Positions 15,648 to 23,942 of a stretch of 30,407 nt of DNA are shown here, in pieces. Position 1 is the first letter of the stretch. Each line of letters opens with the position of its first letter. Location: contig DIRM01000032.1 in assembly GCA_002427545.1 (NCBI GenBank), positions 1 through 30,407 on the forward strand, given 5' to 3'. The stretch is from Mageeibacillus sp. UBA5436. Lineage in GTDB: Bacteria > Bacillota > Clostridia > Saccharofermentanales > DTU023. The position numbers and the translations under genes are program-made. The notes below the pieces were generated by a model, which made no database searches, had not been told where the DNA came from, and saw nothing but the letters and a program-made list of their open reading frames with translations.

Positions 15648-16525
15648 TCGACAAACGTTTAGATAATGTCATTCGTGAAGCCGCTAATCAATTAAAACAA
15701 AAAAATATAGATGATCCTTTGCAAGAAGCCAGATTTCTGATGCAAGAAATTCTTCAGATTCCGATAGCTAAGCAATTAGCAAGGCCAGATATTTTATTAA
15801 CAGAGATTGAATATAAACAATTTTGCCAGGCGACTACAAAACGTGCATCTGGAACACCAGCAGCTTATATCACAGGAAAAGCAGACTTTTATGGTAATGA
15901 ATTTTTAGTCAATAATACTTTAATTCCTAGGCCAGAAACTGAATTATTAATTGATCTAGCCTTAACATTATCATTTGACACAAAAGAGATAAGTATACTT
16001 GATCTTTGTACAGGCAGTGGCTGTATTGGAATTACACTTTTTTTAAATCTCTATTCAAAATATCAGATTGAATTGAGTTTAAGCGATATTTCAGCAGATG
16101 CTTTAATGACTTGCCAAAAGAATGTGGAACGTTTAATCAAAAAACAATCTAATATTCAGATTTTAGAAGCTGATTTATTCCCAAAACAGGATACGAATAA
16201 GCCTTATGATTTGATTGTAGTCAATCCGCCTTATATTGAAACAAAAACAATTGATGATTTGCAAATTGATGTTAAAGACTATGAACCAAAATTAGCTTTA
16301 GATGGTGGTGCAGATGGTTTATTATTTTATAAGAGATTAGCAACTGAGATAAAGCCTTATCTTTCTTCTAATAAAAATACTTATCTTTTATTAGAACATG
16401 GTTTAGGCCAACGTGATGCCATTAAAGATATTTTTAAAAAAAGTGAATTTCAAATTCTTGATATCATTGAAATAAATGATTGGCAGAAATTTGATCGTAT
16501 ATTAGGATTTACCTTAAAATTATAA
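15641..16525 (+). CDS. prmC: Release factor glutamine methyltransferase PrmC
   Basis: PrmC uses S-adenosylmethionine to methylate the glutamine of the GGQ motif in peptide chain release factors, raising their activity. The 294-residue protein has an N-terminal helical substrate-recognition domain, the SAM-binding motif LDLCTGSGCIG (about 120-130), and the catalytic NPPY at residues 195-198. The start ATG 15641 has GAGGGA 7 nt upstream and overlaps the DUF1385 gene; GTG at 15644 is an alternative. Its substrate, PrfA, is the next gene (85 bp away). Confidence 0.96.
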   Translation: MVIDKRLDNVIREAANQLKQKNIDDPLQEARFLMQEILQIPIAKQLARPDILLTEIEYKQFCQATTKRASGTPAAYITGKADFYGNEFLVNNTLIPRPETELLIDLALTLSFDTKEISILDLCTGSGCIGITLFLNLYSKYQIELSLSDISADALMTCQKNVERLIKKQSNIQILEADLFPKQDTNKPYDLIVVNPPYIETKTIDDLQIDVKDYEPKLALDGGADGLLFYKRLATEIKPYLSSNKNTYLLLEHGLGQRDAIKDIFKKSEFQILDIIEINDWQKFDRILGFTLKL

Positions 16526-16575
16526 AATTTCTTAAAAATGCAATGATTTTAAAGAATAATAATCAAATTTTTTTG

Positions 16576-16581
16576 TATAAT
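16576..16581 (+). promoter_or_regulatory. Possible -10 element ahead of prfA
   Basis: A perfect TATAAT at 16576-16581 lies 29 bp before the prfA start, but no -35 is visible at the right distance. It may give extra prfA transcription in addition to readthrough from prmC. Confidence 0.35.
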
Positions 16582-16610
16582 GATATTAGTTAATAATAAT
16601 AGGGGAAAAA

Positions 16611-17681
16611 ATGAATCGAAATTTAGAAAATTCCGTAAAAAGATATGATGAATTAAGCATGATGCTCGCAGATCCAAGCGTGCTTTCTAATCACGAACGT
16701 TATTTGAAATTAGTCAAAGAATATAGTGATTTAGAACCTTTAGTTAAAAACATAAAAAGATTATCTGAAGTTGAAGAGCAATTATCAGAAAATAAAATTA
16801 TGTTACATAATACAGAAGATCAAGAATTTCGAGATTTAATTCGAGAAGAAATTGATTCTTTGGAAACAGAAAGCAATGATTTGAATGAAGCCATACAATT
16901 TGCCTTAATTCCTAAAGATCCGAACGATGATAAAAGTGTTATTGTTGAAATCAGGGCTGGAGCAGGCGGTGACGAAGCGGCTCTTTTTGCTGGCGATTTA
17001 TTTCGTATGTATACAGCATATGCTGAAAAACAAAAATGGTCATTTAACATTATCGATATTTCAGAAAATGAAATTGGTGGCTTCAAAGAAATTGTTTTTG
17101 AAATTGATGGCCAAGGAGCTTATTCAAAATTAAAATTTGAAAGTGGCGTACATCGTGTACAAAGAGTACCTGAAACAGAAGCAGGGGGTAGAATACATAC
17201 CTCGACAGTAACGGTTGCTGTTTTACCAGAGGCCGAAGATGTTGATGTTATGATTAATCAAGGCGATTTACAAATCGATACATATCGAGCATCAGGCGCT
17301 GGCGGTCAGCATGTTAATAAAACAAGTTCTGCAATCCGAATTACACATTTACCAACAGGTATTGTTGTCACATGTCAAGATCAACGATCTCAGCATAAAA
17401 ACAAAGATAAAGCCATGCAAGTTTTACGAGCTAGATTATTTGAACGCGAACAACAAGCTCAAGATCAAGCTATCGCTTCAGATCGTCGAGATCAAGTCGG
17501 TACTGGCGATCGTAGTGAGCGAATTCGTACTTATAATTTTCCTCAAAGCAGAGTAACTGATCACCGTATTAACTTAACACTCTATCAATTAGATTCTGTT
17601 TTATCTGGAGATTTAGATCCGTTTATTAATGCTTTGCAAGCGGCGGCTCATGAAAAAGCAATGGCAAAACATCTAAAATGA
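16611..17681 (+). CDS. prfA: Peptide chain release factor 1
   Basis: RF1 reads UAA and UAG stop codons and triggers release of the finished peptide. The 356-residue product is of normal length, with the class-I GGQ motif at residues 231-233 in SGAGGQHVNK and the RF1-like recognition-domain sequence around VHRVQRVPETEAGGRIHTS. The start ATG has AGGGGA 5 nt upstream. It is preceded by its modifying enzyme gene prmC, so PrmC and PrfA form a functional pair. Confidence 0.97.
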   Translation: MNRNLENSVKRYDELSMMLADPSVLSNHERYLKLVKEYSDLEPLVKNIKRLSEVEEQLSENKIMLHNTEDQEFRDLIREEIDSLETESNDLNEAIQFALIPKDPNDDKSVIVEIRAGAGGDEAALFAGDLFRMYTAYAEKQKWSFNIIDISENEIGGFKEIVFEIDGQGAYSKLKFESGVHRVQRVPETEAGGRIHTSTVTVAVLPEAEDVDVMINQGDLQIDTYRASGAGGQHVNKTSSAIRITHLPTGIVVTCQDQRSQHKNKDKAMQVLRARLFEREQQAQDQAIASDRRDQVGTGDRSERIRTYNFPQSRVTDHRINLTLYQLDSVLSGDLDPFINALQAAAHEKAMAKHLK

Positions 17682-17724
17682 TTATTAAGAATGTTAAATA
17701 GGATATATAAAAACGAACCATAAA

Positions 17725-18846
17725 ATGAAAACAAGAATTTTAAAATTCGCATCTCAAATTGATGAAGAAGAACTCATCTATGCGGCAAACTTAATTAGAA
17801 AAGGTGAATTAGTCGCTTTTCCAACTGAAACAGTATACGGCTTAGGGGCGAATGCTTTTAATGAACAAGCTGTTGCTAATATTTTTAAAGTTAAAGGCAG
17901 ACCTCAAGATAATCCTTTAATTGCCCATTTAAGTAATTTACAAGAATTAGAAAAAATTGCTATCGATATTCCCGATACGGCTTATTCGATCTTACAAGTA
18001 TTTGCACCAGGTCCATTGACCGTTATTTTAAAAAAATCTAAATTAATCCCAGATATTGTCAGTGCTGGACTCAATACGGTTGGCATAAGATTCCCTAGTA
18101 ATATGGTTGCCAGACGTCTCATTGAAACTTCAGAAGTCCCAATTGTTGCACCGTCTGCTAATTTGTCTGGTAAACCATCACCAACTAAAGCATGGCATGT
18201 TTATGAGGATCTAGAGGGTAAAATTCCATGTATAATTGATGGAGGGCCTTGTCAATATGGTTTAGAATCGACTATTCTTGATTTTAGTAATCCCATTCCA
18301 GAAATTCTCAGACCTGGTTTTATTTCAGCAGAAGATATTTTCCGAAAAACGGGTATAGAAGTTATTAATTATCATAAATCCAATATTAAAATCGAAAAAC
18401 CAAAAGCACCAGGACAAAAATATAAACATTATTCACCAAAAGCAAAAGTTATTATTTTGGACGAGAATGGAAATATCGAAAAACGATTACATCATCTTCA
18501 AGATGGTTTAATTAAGATATTAAAAGAAGAAATATTCAAAGAAAAAGATAAGAAAGATTCCATCAAATTAGCCTTTTTTATCTCATCAGATATAGCTCAA
18601 AAAATAAACTCAGAAAAGATTTTAACTGATTTAGAAGAAAATATAAAAGAAATTAACATAGATTATAAAATAATTACTTATAACAATACAGATGATGCGA
18701 CAGATGCAGCAAATCATTTATTTGATTGCTTTAGAGAATTTGATCAACAAAACTTTGACTATATTCTTTGTACAGCAGAGCCATTAATAGAAAAAGGTCT
18801 TGCCTATATGAATCGCTTAGAAAAAGCAGCATCATTTAGAATATGA
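17725..18846 (+). CDS. ywlC: Threonylcarbamoyl-AMP synthase, Sua5/YwlC type
   Basis: This enzyme uses threonine, bicarbonate and ATP to form threonylcarbamoyl-AMP, the first step in making t6A37 in tRNAs reading ANN codons. The 373-residue protein has the YrdC domain (about 1-205) with FPTETVYGLGANA, KGRPQDNPL and the SANLSGKPSPT block, then the Sua5 C-terminal domain, beginning at the KAPGQKYKHYSP linker. The long form distinguishes Sua5 from short TsaC. The ribosome site is weak: the nearest AGG is over 20 nt upstream of ATG 17725. The order prfA-ywlC-ywlE matches other Firmicutes. Confidence 0.95.
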   Translation: MKTRILKFASQIDEEELIYAANLIRKGELVAFPTETVYGLGANAFNEQAVANIFKVKGRPQDNPLIAHLSNLQELEKIAIDIPDTAYSILQVFAPGPLTVILKKSKLIPDIVSAGLNTVGIRFPSNMVARRLIETSEVPIVAPSANLSGKPSPTKAWHVYEDLEGKIPCIIDGGPCQYGLESTILDFSNPIPEILRPGFISAEDIFRKTGIEVINYHKSNIKIEKPKAPGQKYKHYSPKAKVIILDENGNIEKRLHHLQDGLIKILKEEIFKEKDKKDSIKLAFFISSDIAQKINSEKILTDLEENIKEINIDYKIITYNNTDDATDAANHLFDCFREFDQQNFDYILCTAEPLIEKGLAYMNRLEKAASFRI

Positions 18847-18891
18847 TGAAATCATATGAAATTAATTGATTAATATAAACAAAAAAGATAG

Positions 18892-18897
18892 TATAAT
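18892..18897 (+). promoter_or_regulatory. Possible -10 element ahead of the ywlE-like gene
   Basis: A perfect TATAAT (18892-18897) precedes the gene by 32 bp. The best -35-like sequence, TTGATT (18866-18871), is 20 bp away, longer than usual. Confidence 0.35.
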
Positions 18898-18929
18898 TTT
18901 ATGGACAATAGTGTAGTTATGGAGAAGAA

Positions 18930-19397
18930 ATGGCGAATTTAAATACAATACAAAAGCATGTACTATTTGTATGTACTGGTAATACTTGTCGTAGCCCAAT
19001 GGCTGCAGCAATTTTTAATCATTTTGCGGAACAAAAAAAAATAAATTGGTTTGCAAGTTCAGCTGGCATTGCAACAGAAACAGGATTGCTAGTCACCAAA
19101 GAAGCAATTCAAGTTTTGAAAGATTACGATATACATATCGAAGATCATATTTCTCATCAATTGGATGAAAGAATGCTCAATGATACTGATATCGTCATTA
19201 CGATGACAAATACACAAAAAGATTTATTAAAAATATATTTCCCAGACAAAAAAGATAAAATTTTTTCCTTAATGGAATATGCCGATTCTGATGAAGAAAT
19301 TGAAGATCCTTATGGTCAAGGTTTAAAAAAATATCAACAAATAGCTGCAGACCTTATGGTTATGATACCAAAAATCATAAAAAGATTGACGACTTAA
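18930..19397 (+). CDS. ywlE: Low-molecular-weight phosphatase, probably a YwlE-type protein-arginine phosphatase
   Basis: The 155-residue protein belongs to the low-molecular-weight tyrosine phosphatase family. The P-loop is CTGNTCRS, with nucleophile Cys15 and Arg21 (CX5R), and the general acid Asp126 is in DPYG. A threonine at residue 19, where typical tyrosine phosphatases carry isoleucine (CxGNICRS), is the feature that gives Bacillus YwlE its preference for phosphoarginine. Its position after ywlC also matches ywlE. The arginine kinase McsB, its counterpart, is not in the window, so the substrate is inferred from motif and position. The start ATG has GGAGAAG upstream. Confidence 0.88.
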   Translation: MANLNTIQKHVLFVCTGNTCRSPMAAAIFNHFAEQKKINWFASSAGIATETGLLVTKEAIQVLKDYDIHIEDHISHQLDERMLNDTDIVITMTNTQKDLLKIYFPDKKDKIFSLMEYADSDEEIEDPYGQGLKKYQQIAADLMVMIPKIIKRLTT

Positions 19398-19445
19398 AAT
19401 TTATTTGATAGTTTATTACAGTCTTTAAGAATTAAATTAATATGG

Positions 19446-19520
19446 ACTGATTCGTAAGAATCATGCACTTTTAGTGCATTCCTCGCTCAATTCAATTCGA
19501 GCCGAAAGACCAGGAGGAGG
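19446..19520 (+). ncRNA. Structured 5' leader of rpsF, candidate S6:S18 autoregulatory element
   Basis: Three short hairpins precede rpsF. TGATTC-GTAA-GAATCA (19448-19463) has a GNRA-type loop. ATGCACT-TTT-AGTGCAT (19463-19479) shares one base with it. CTCG (19482-19485) pairs with CGAG (19498-19501), followed directly by CCG at 19502-19504. Ribosomal protein leaders that bind the S6:S18 complex through a CCG element are known upstream of rpsF in many bacteria. The position and CCG agree, but I could not check the covariation model. Confidence 0.5.
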
Positions 19521-19528
19521 TGAAAGCA

Positions 19529-19816
19529 ATGTCAAGAAAATATGAATTACTTTATGCGCTCAGCACAGCAATAAGCGATGATGCAATAGAGACTTTAAAT
19601 CAAAAGATTCAAGATTTAATTTCAAGTCAAGCTAAAATCGATAAAGTTGATGTTTGGGGCCGTAGACGTCTCGCATATGAAATTAATGATGAGACAGAAG
19701 GTTATTTTGTTTTAATTAATTTCGAATCTGAACCCGATTTTCCATTAGAAATTAATCGTGTCTTGAAAATTACAGATAATGTTTTACGTTATCTTGTCAC
19801 AACAGTAAAAGAGTAA
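19529..19816 (+). CDS. rpsF: 30S ribosomal protein S6
   Basis: S6 binds S18 on the platform of the small subunit. The 95-residue product starts MSRKYELLYALS and has the conserved VDVWGRRRLAYEI block followed by GYFVLINFE, as expected. The start is ATG 19529, with AGGAGGAGGTGA 6 nt upstream; GTG 19520 in the same frame lies inside that ribosome site and is rejected. It heads the rpsF-ssb-rpsR-rplI group. Confidence 0.97.
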   Translation: MSRKYELLYALSTAISDDAIETLNQKIQDLISSQAKIDKVDVWGRRRLAYEINDETEGYFVLINFESEPDFPLEINRVLKITDNVLRYLVTTVKE

Positions 19817-19845
19817 GATGAACAGAATAAAGAAAGGTCGAAATT

Positions 19846-20298
19846 ATGAATAAAGCGATTTTAATGGGCAGATTAACTGCCGATCCAGAATTAAGGACAA
19901 CGCAAAGCAATATATCAGTATGTTCTTTTACATTAGCTGTTGATCGTCGTTTTAAAAATCAAAGCGGAGAAAGAGAAACAGATTTTATTCCAATTGTTGC
20001 ATGGCGTCAAACAGCAGAATTTGTTGCTAGATATTTTGGTAAAGGTGCAAGAATAGCTTTAGTTGGTTCAATCCAACCAAGAAGCTGGGATGATGATAAT
20101 GGAGTTCGACATTATCGAACAGAAGTTATCGCTGATGAAGTTTATTTTGCAGACTCCAAAAGACAGTCCGATGATTATGGCAATCAAGATAATTATTCAA
20201 ATAATAATCGCAAGAGTTCAACTTCTCGTTCGGAAATTCCTCAGGGTGAAGGCTTTATGCCAGATACTGATGAAACTTCGCTACCTTTTGATCTTTAA
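19846..20298 (+). CDS. ssb: Single-stranded DNA-binding protein
   Basis: SSB coats single-stranded DNA and recruits replication and repair proteins through its C-terminal tip. The 150-residue protein has the OB-fold domain (about 1-105) beginning MNKAILMGRLTADPELR, with FTLAVDRRFKN and the DFIPIVAWR strand. A polar Asn/Ser linker and an acidic tip ending in DETSLPFDL follow. The tip has two residues after the usual LPF ending. The start ATG has AAAGG upstream. Its place between rpsF and rpsR is the standard Firmicutes order. Confidence 0.97.
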   Translation: MNKAILMGRLTADPELRTTQSNISVCSFTLAVDRRFKNQSGERETDFIPIVAWRQTAEFVARYFGKGARIALVGSIQPRSWDDDNGVRHYRTEVIADEVYFADSKRQSDDYGNQDNYSNNNRKSSTSRSEIPQGEGFMPDTDETSLPFDL

Positions 20299-20335
20299 TC
20301 ATTTTAATTTTTTTTATTTGAAAGGAGTTTGACTA

Positions 20336-20590
20336 ATGGCAGAATATAAAAGAGGCGGACGTAAAAATTTTCGTCCACGCCATAGTCGTAGAAAAGTTTG
20401 TCATTTTTGTGCGGAACATATTGAACATATAGATTATAAAGATGTAAATACTTTAAAAAGATATGTTAGTGAGAGTGGAAAAATATTACCACGTCGCATG
20501 ACTGGTACTTGCGCTAAGCATCAAAGAGAATTAGCAACAGAAATTAAACGCGCTCGTCAAATGGCATTACTTTCCTATACGGGAGAATAA
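20336..20590 (+). CDS. rpsR: 30S ribosomal protein S18
   Basis: S18 partners S6 on the small-subunit platform. The 84-residue product has a basic N-terminus, CHFC at about residues 22-25, KDVNTLKRYVSESGKILPRR, and TGTCAKHQREL. The paired Cys and Cys/His residues suggest a zinc-binding version. The start ATG has AAAGGAG upstream. It is co-transcribed with rpsF and ssb. Confidence 0.97.
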   Translation: MAEYKRGGRKNFRPRHSRRKVCHFCAEHIEHIDYKDVNTLKRYVSESGKILPRRMTGTCAKHQRELATEIKRARQMALLSYTGE

Positions 20591-20657
20591 TTTATTATAA
20601 ATTACAGGATTGATCTAAGAATCAATTGAAATACAAATTATTTATCTGGAGGATTGA

Positions 20658-21263
20658 ATGAAAGTCATTTTAAAAGAAGATATTAATAATTTAGGGCAAG
20701 CTGGTGAAGTTGTTGAAGTAAAACGCGGCTATGCTGTAAATTATTTGTTACGCCAACAATTAGCTGTTCGTGCAAATGAAATTAATTTAAACGAATTAAA
20801 AACACAACAAAAAGCTATTGAAGCGAAACGTGCTAAAAACTTGGCATCAGCACAAGAAAAAGCCGATAATATTCGTGATAAAGAATTTACCATTAAAGTT
20901 AGAACAGGCGAAGCGGGCCGTTTATTTGGTTCTGTTACCACCATTCAAATTGCAGAAGCTTTAGCTGAAGCAGGCTATGAAGTAGATCGTAGAGATCTAT
21001 CATTATCAGATAGTATTAAACAAATTGGTACATATCGCGTAAATATTAAATTACATCCAGAAGTAGATGTAGACTTTACGATTTGTGTAGAAGACGAAGA
21101 TGAGCAAAAACAAAAAGCTCTCTTAGCAGCCAAAGAAGCAAAAGAAGAAAAAGAAGCGGCAGAAGCAGCAGCAGCTAAAGAAGCAGCTGATGCGGCTGAA
21201 GTTGAAAAACAAATTGAAGAAGCTGTTGCTGAAACAGAAGAAACTGAAACGACTGAAGAATAA
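20658..21263 (+). CDS. rplI: 50S ribosomal protein L9 with long acidic/Ala-rich C-terminal extension
   Basis: L9 is a two-domain protein of the large subunit that helps keep the reading frame. Residues 1-50 form the N-terminal rRNA-binding domain (MKVILKEDINNLGQAGEVV, KRGYAVNYLLRQ), then a long helix, then the C-terminal domain ending at KLHPEVDVDF (131-140). L9 is usually about 148 residues; here it is 201. Residues 146-201 are a low-complexity Ala/Glu/Lys tail, likely helical, ending in a Glu/Thr-rich stretch. The start ATG has TGGAGGA upstream. The c-di-AMP phosphodiesterase gene gdpP, often next to rplI, is missing. Confidence 0.96.
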   Translation: MKVILKEDINNLGQAGEVVEVKRGYAVNYLLRQQLAVRANEINLNELKTQQKAIEAKRAKNLASAQEKADNIRDKEFTIKVRTGEAGRLFGSVTTIQIAEALAEAGYEVDRRDLSLSDSIKQIGTYRVNIKLHPEVDVDFTICVEDEDEQKQKALLAAKEAKEEKEAAEAAAAKEAADAAEVEKQIEEAVAETEETETTEE

Positions 21264-21289
21264 TTCTATATCGGTCAACTTTATTAATA

Positions 21290-21343
21290 AAAGCTAAAAT
21301 AAGTTAAAAATAGTAATCCTAAATTTAGCTTATTTAGCTTTTT
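21290..21343 (+). terminator. Terminator between rplI and dnaB
   Basis: AAAGCTAAAATAAG (21290-21303) pairs with CTTATTTAGCTTT (21329-21341) with one bulge, around a loop of about 25 nt, followed by further Ts. It probably limits readthrough from the ribosomal genes into dnaB. Confidence 0.7.
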
Positions 21344-21387
21344 GTTTCATATTCTAAATATACCGAAAATTCAGTTATTTATGAAAG

Positions 21388-22824
21388 ATGAGTTTTTCTA
21401 CCAAAATGGCAAATTATAAAATACCTGAAGAAATTAGAAAAAAATTATTAGACCGTGTTCCACCACATAATGAAAAAGCGGAACAGGCAGTTTTAGGTAG
21501 TGCGATTCTTTCAGCGGAATGTATTCCGGATTTAATTAATTCATTAAATCCAGAAGATTTTTATTTTCCACAAAATCAAACAATTTTTAATTCTATTTAT
21601 ACTCTTTATCAAGATAGACAACCGATTGATTTAATTACTTTATCAGAGCATCTTTCTTTAAAAGGCGAATTAGAAAATATTGGTGGCTATGATTATTTAA
21701 CTTTACTCGCTAGCTCGACACCTATTTTGCATAATTATTCGTATTATGCTGATATTGTCTTAGAAAAATCTAAATTGAGACAAATTATTTTTAATCTCAA
21801 TGATGTGATTGCAACGAGCTATGGCGATAGTGAAAACGTCGATGAAATTATCGATTTAGTAGCTAAAAAACTTTATGACATTCGTGAAAATCAAGAATCT
21901 GACGGACTTACACAGCTTGGACCCGTACTTGCCGAACGTTTAAATAGCATTGATCAACAAGCAAAAAGCGGTGAAGATGATATGATTCACTCTGGCTTTC
22001 CATCCATTGATCATGTTTTAGGTGGTTTGAAAAAAGGTGCGTTATTGGTTGTAGCTGCAAGACCAGGTATGGGAAAAACAGCCTTGGCTTTAAATATTGC
22101 GCATAAAGCGGCCATGATATACAAAGTCCCATCCGCTATTTTTAGCTTAGAGATGTCAAAAGAGGAAGTCGCTAATCGTTTTTTAGCTGCCCATCTTTCT
22201 ATTGATTCACGCCGTATTGGTACATCTAAATTAACGAAAGAAGATTGGAATAAAATTACGGATAATTTTTCTGCTTTATTCGAAGCACCAATCTATGTAG
22301 ATGATCGTTCTGGTATTTCGCCAGTTGAGATGTTAGCTAAAGCTAGACAATTGCAACTTGAAAAAGGTTTAGGTTTAGTTATTGTCGACTATTTACAATT
22401 GATGTCCAGTGATCGCAATCGTTCAGATAATCGTCAACAAGAAATTTCAGATATTTCACGTCAATTAAAAATTATGGCAAGAGAATTAAATGTACCTGTT
22501 ATTGCCATTTCACAATTATCTAGAGCTTGTGAAAGCCGTAATGATAAAAGACCTATTCTCTCGGATCTAAGAGATTCTGGCGCAATTGAACAAGATGCTG
22601 ACGCTGTTATGTTTTTGTATCGAGATGATTATTATAATAATGATGAATTAGACAAAAAAGTTGAACAGGCAGAATTAATTGTTGCTAAAAACAGACATGG
22701 TGAAACAAAAACGATTCATTTGGGTTGGCGTCCTGAATATACCTCATTCTTTGAACCAGACAATATACCTATGCCAGAAGCACCATCTTCAGGCCCTGCA
22801 GCTGGATTAGATTTTCCTTTTTAA
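21388..22824 (+). CDS. dnaB: Replicative DNA helicase DnaB (DnaC in Bacillus)
   Basis: This hexameric helicase unwinds DNA 5' to 3' at the replication fork. The 478-residue protein has the N-terminal helical domain (VPPHNEKAEQAVLGSAILS) and the RecA-like domain with Walker A ARPGMGKT at 224-231, Walker B VIVDYLQLM, and the DLRDSGAIEQDADAV block. There is no intein. The start is ambiguous: ATG 21388 has only a short GAAAG before it, and ATG 21406 has no ribosome site; the first is kept. tilS starts 1 nt after its stop. The order rplI-dnaB is conserved in Firmicutes. Confidence 0.96.
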   Translation: MSFSTKMANYKIPEEIRKKLLDRVPPHNEKAEQAVLGSAILSAECIPDLINSLNPEDFYFPQNQTIFNSIYTLYQDRQPIDLITLSEHLSLKGELENIGGYDYLTLLASSTPILHNYSYYADIVLEKSKLRQIIFNLNDVIATSYGDSENVDEIIDLVAKKLYDIRENQESDGLTQLGPVLAERLNSIDQQAKSGEDDMIHSGFPSIDHVLGGLKKGALLVVAARPGMGKTALALNIAHKAAMIYKVPSAIFSLEMSKEEVANRFLAAHLSIDSRRIGTSKLTKEDWNKITDNFSALFEAPIYVDDRSGISPVEMLAKARQLQLEKGLGLVIVDYLQLMSSDRNRSDNRQQEISDISRQLKIMARELNVPVIAISQLSRACESRNDKRPILSDLRDSGAIEQDADAVMFLYRDDYYNNDELDKKVEQAELIVAKNRHGETKTIHLGWRPEYTSFFEPDNIPMPEAPSSGPAAGLDFPF

Positions 22825-22825
22825 T

Positions 22826-23869
22826 ATGATTGAAGAATTCTCAGGCCAATTTATTAAACTAAAGAACAATTGTCTTAAGCTTCATTTGTTTCAAGATAAA
22901 ACAATTGCGATTATTGCTCTATCTGGTGGCGTAGATTCCATATGCGCACTTTATTTTTTATTATGGCTAAAAGAGCGAAAAGTATATGATGATTTAATCA
23001 TAATAGCCGCTCATCTCAATCATTCAATTAGAGAAGAAGCTTTGTCTGAACAAAAATTTGTTGAAAATCTTTGTGAACAACTTAATATTAAATGCCATGT
23101 GAAAACAGTAGATGTGCCAAGTCTAGCGGATAAACGTCGAAGTGGTATTGAAGAGGCTGGACGCTTTGCTCGTTATGAGTTTTTTCGAGAATTAAAACAA
23201 GCTTATGAAACAAAAAGTGAATTTCAAAAATATCAGATTAATATTGTATTAGGTCAACATCAAGATGATTTAGCAGAAACCGTAATTATGAATCTCGGTA
23301 GAGGCAGTGGAATTGCTGGCATGACAACCTTGAAAGCTAAAGAGAATGAATTAAGAAGGCCATTATTAATATTGTCAAAGTCTGAAATATATGATTTAGG
23401 TAAAGCCCAAAATTGGCAATGGGTAGAAGATCAGAGCAATCAATCTAATGATTATTTAAGAAACCGAATTCGTCACGATTTAATTCCGCATTGGAATCAA
23501 ATCTTAGGCTATGATGTAAGACCCCTTTTAGCACGTTTATCTAATAATTTAGAAGCAGATGCCGATGCTTTAAACTGGATGAATAAAAAAAGTTATGATT
23601 ACTGTATAATTGATCAAAATCAATTACTCTTAAAAAGATTAAAGGAATTACCCAAAACAATATTAAAAGCTGTTTTGGAAATTTGGTTAAAAGAAAATGG
23701 TTTTCAAAATAAAACAATTACGGCCATTCAAATGGAACAGATTTGGCCAGTTATTCAAGGGGAACAGGGCAATAAGATTTTAAAAATAGGAGATGGCATT
23801 AATTTTAAACGAATTAAAAATCGTCTGATTTTTGAATCATTAAATAGTGATAAAACAAATATCTTATGA
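22826..23869 (+). CDS. tilS: tRNA(Ile)-lysidine synthase TilS
   Basis: TilS attaches lysine to C34 of the minor tRNA-Ile(CAU), so that it reads AUA instead of AUG; it is essential in most bacteria. The 347-residue protein has the PP-loop SGGVDS at residues 33-38, the HLNHSIREEA strand and the GQHQDDLAET motif. It is shorter than the Bacillus enzyme (about 470 residues) and seems to lack most of the C-terminal domain. Its start, 1 nt after dnaB, has no clear ribosome site, so it is probably translated by coupling. Confidence 0.94.
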   Translation: MIEEFSGQFIKLKNNCLKLHLFQDKTIAIIALSGGVDSICALYFLLWLKERKVYDDLIIIAAHLNHSIREEALSEQKFVENLCEQLNIKCHVKTVDVPSLADKRRSGIEEAGRFARYEFFRELKQAYETKSEFQKYQINIVLGQHQDDLAETVIMNLGRGSGIAGMTTLKAKENELRRPLLILSKSEIYDLGKAQNWQWVEDQSNQSNDYLRNRIRHDLIPHWNQILGYDVRPLLARLSNNLEADADALNWMNKKSYDYCIIDQNQLLLKRLKELPKTILKAVLEIWLKENGFQNKTITAIQMEQIWPVIQGEQGNKILKIGDGINFKRIKNRLIFESLNSDKTNIL

Positions 23870-23881
23870 TACAGTATTTTC

Positions 23882-23910
23882 TAGCATTCAAAAATATCTC
23901 TTGCTATAAT
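23882..23910 (+). promoter_or_regulatory. Promoter of hpt-ftsH
   Basis: TAGCAT (23882-23887), a 17-bp spacer, and a perfect TATAAT (23905-23910) with an extended TG-C before it. It would allow hpt-ftsH transcription apart from the dnaB-tilS transcript. Confidence 0.6.
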
Positions 23911-23942
23911 AGATTGAAAATATTCAATGAAAGCGTAATAAA

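Noticed and set aside
16528..16553. Hairpin between prmC and prfA (TTCTT-A-AAAAT with ATTTT-A-AAGAA)
   Set aside because: The stem is all A/T apart from one C-G pair and has a mismatch and no T run, so it is too weak to call a terminator.
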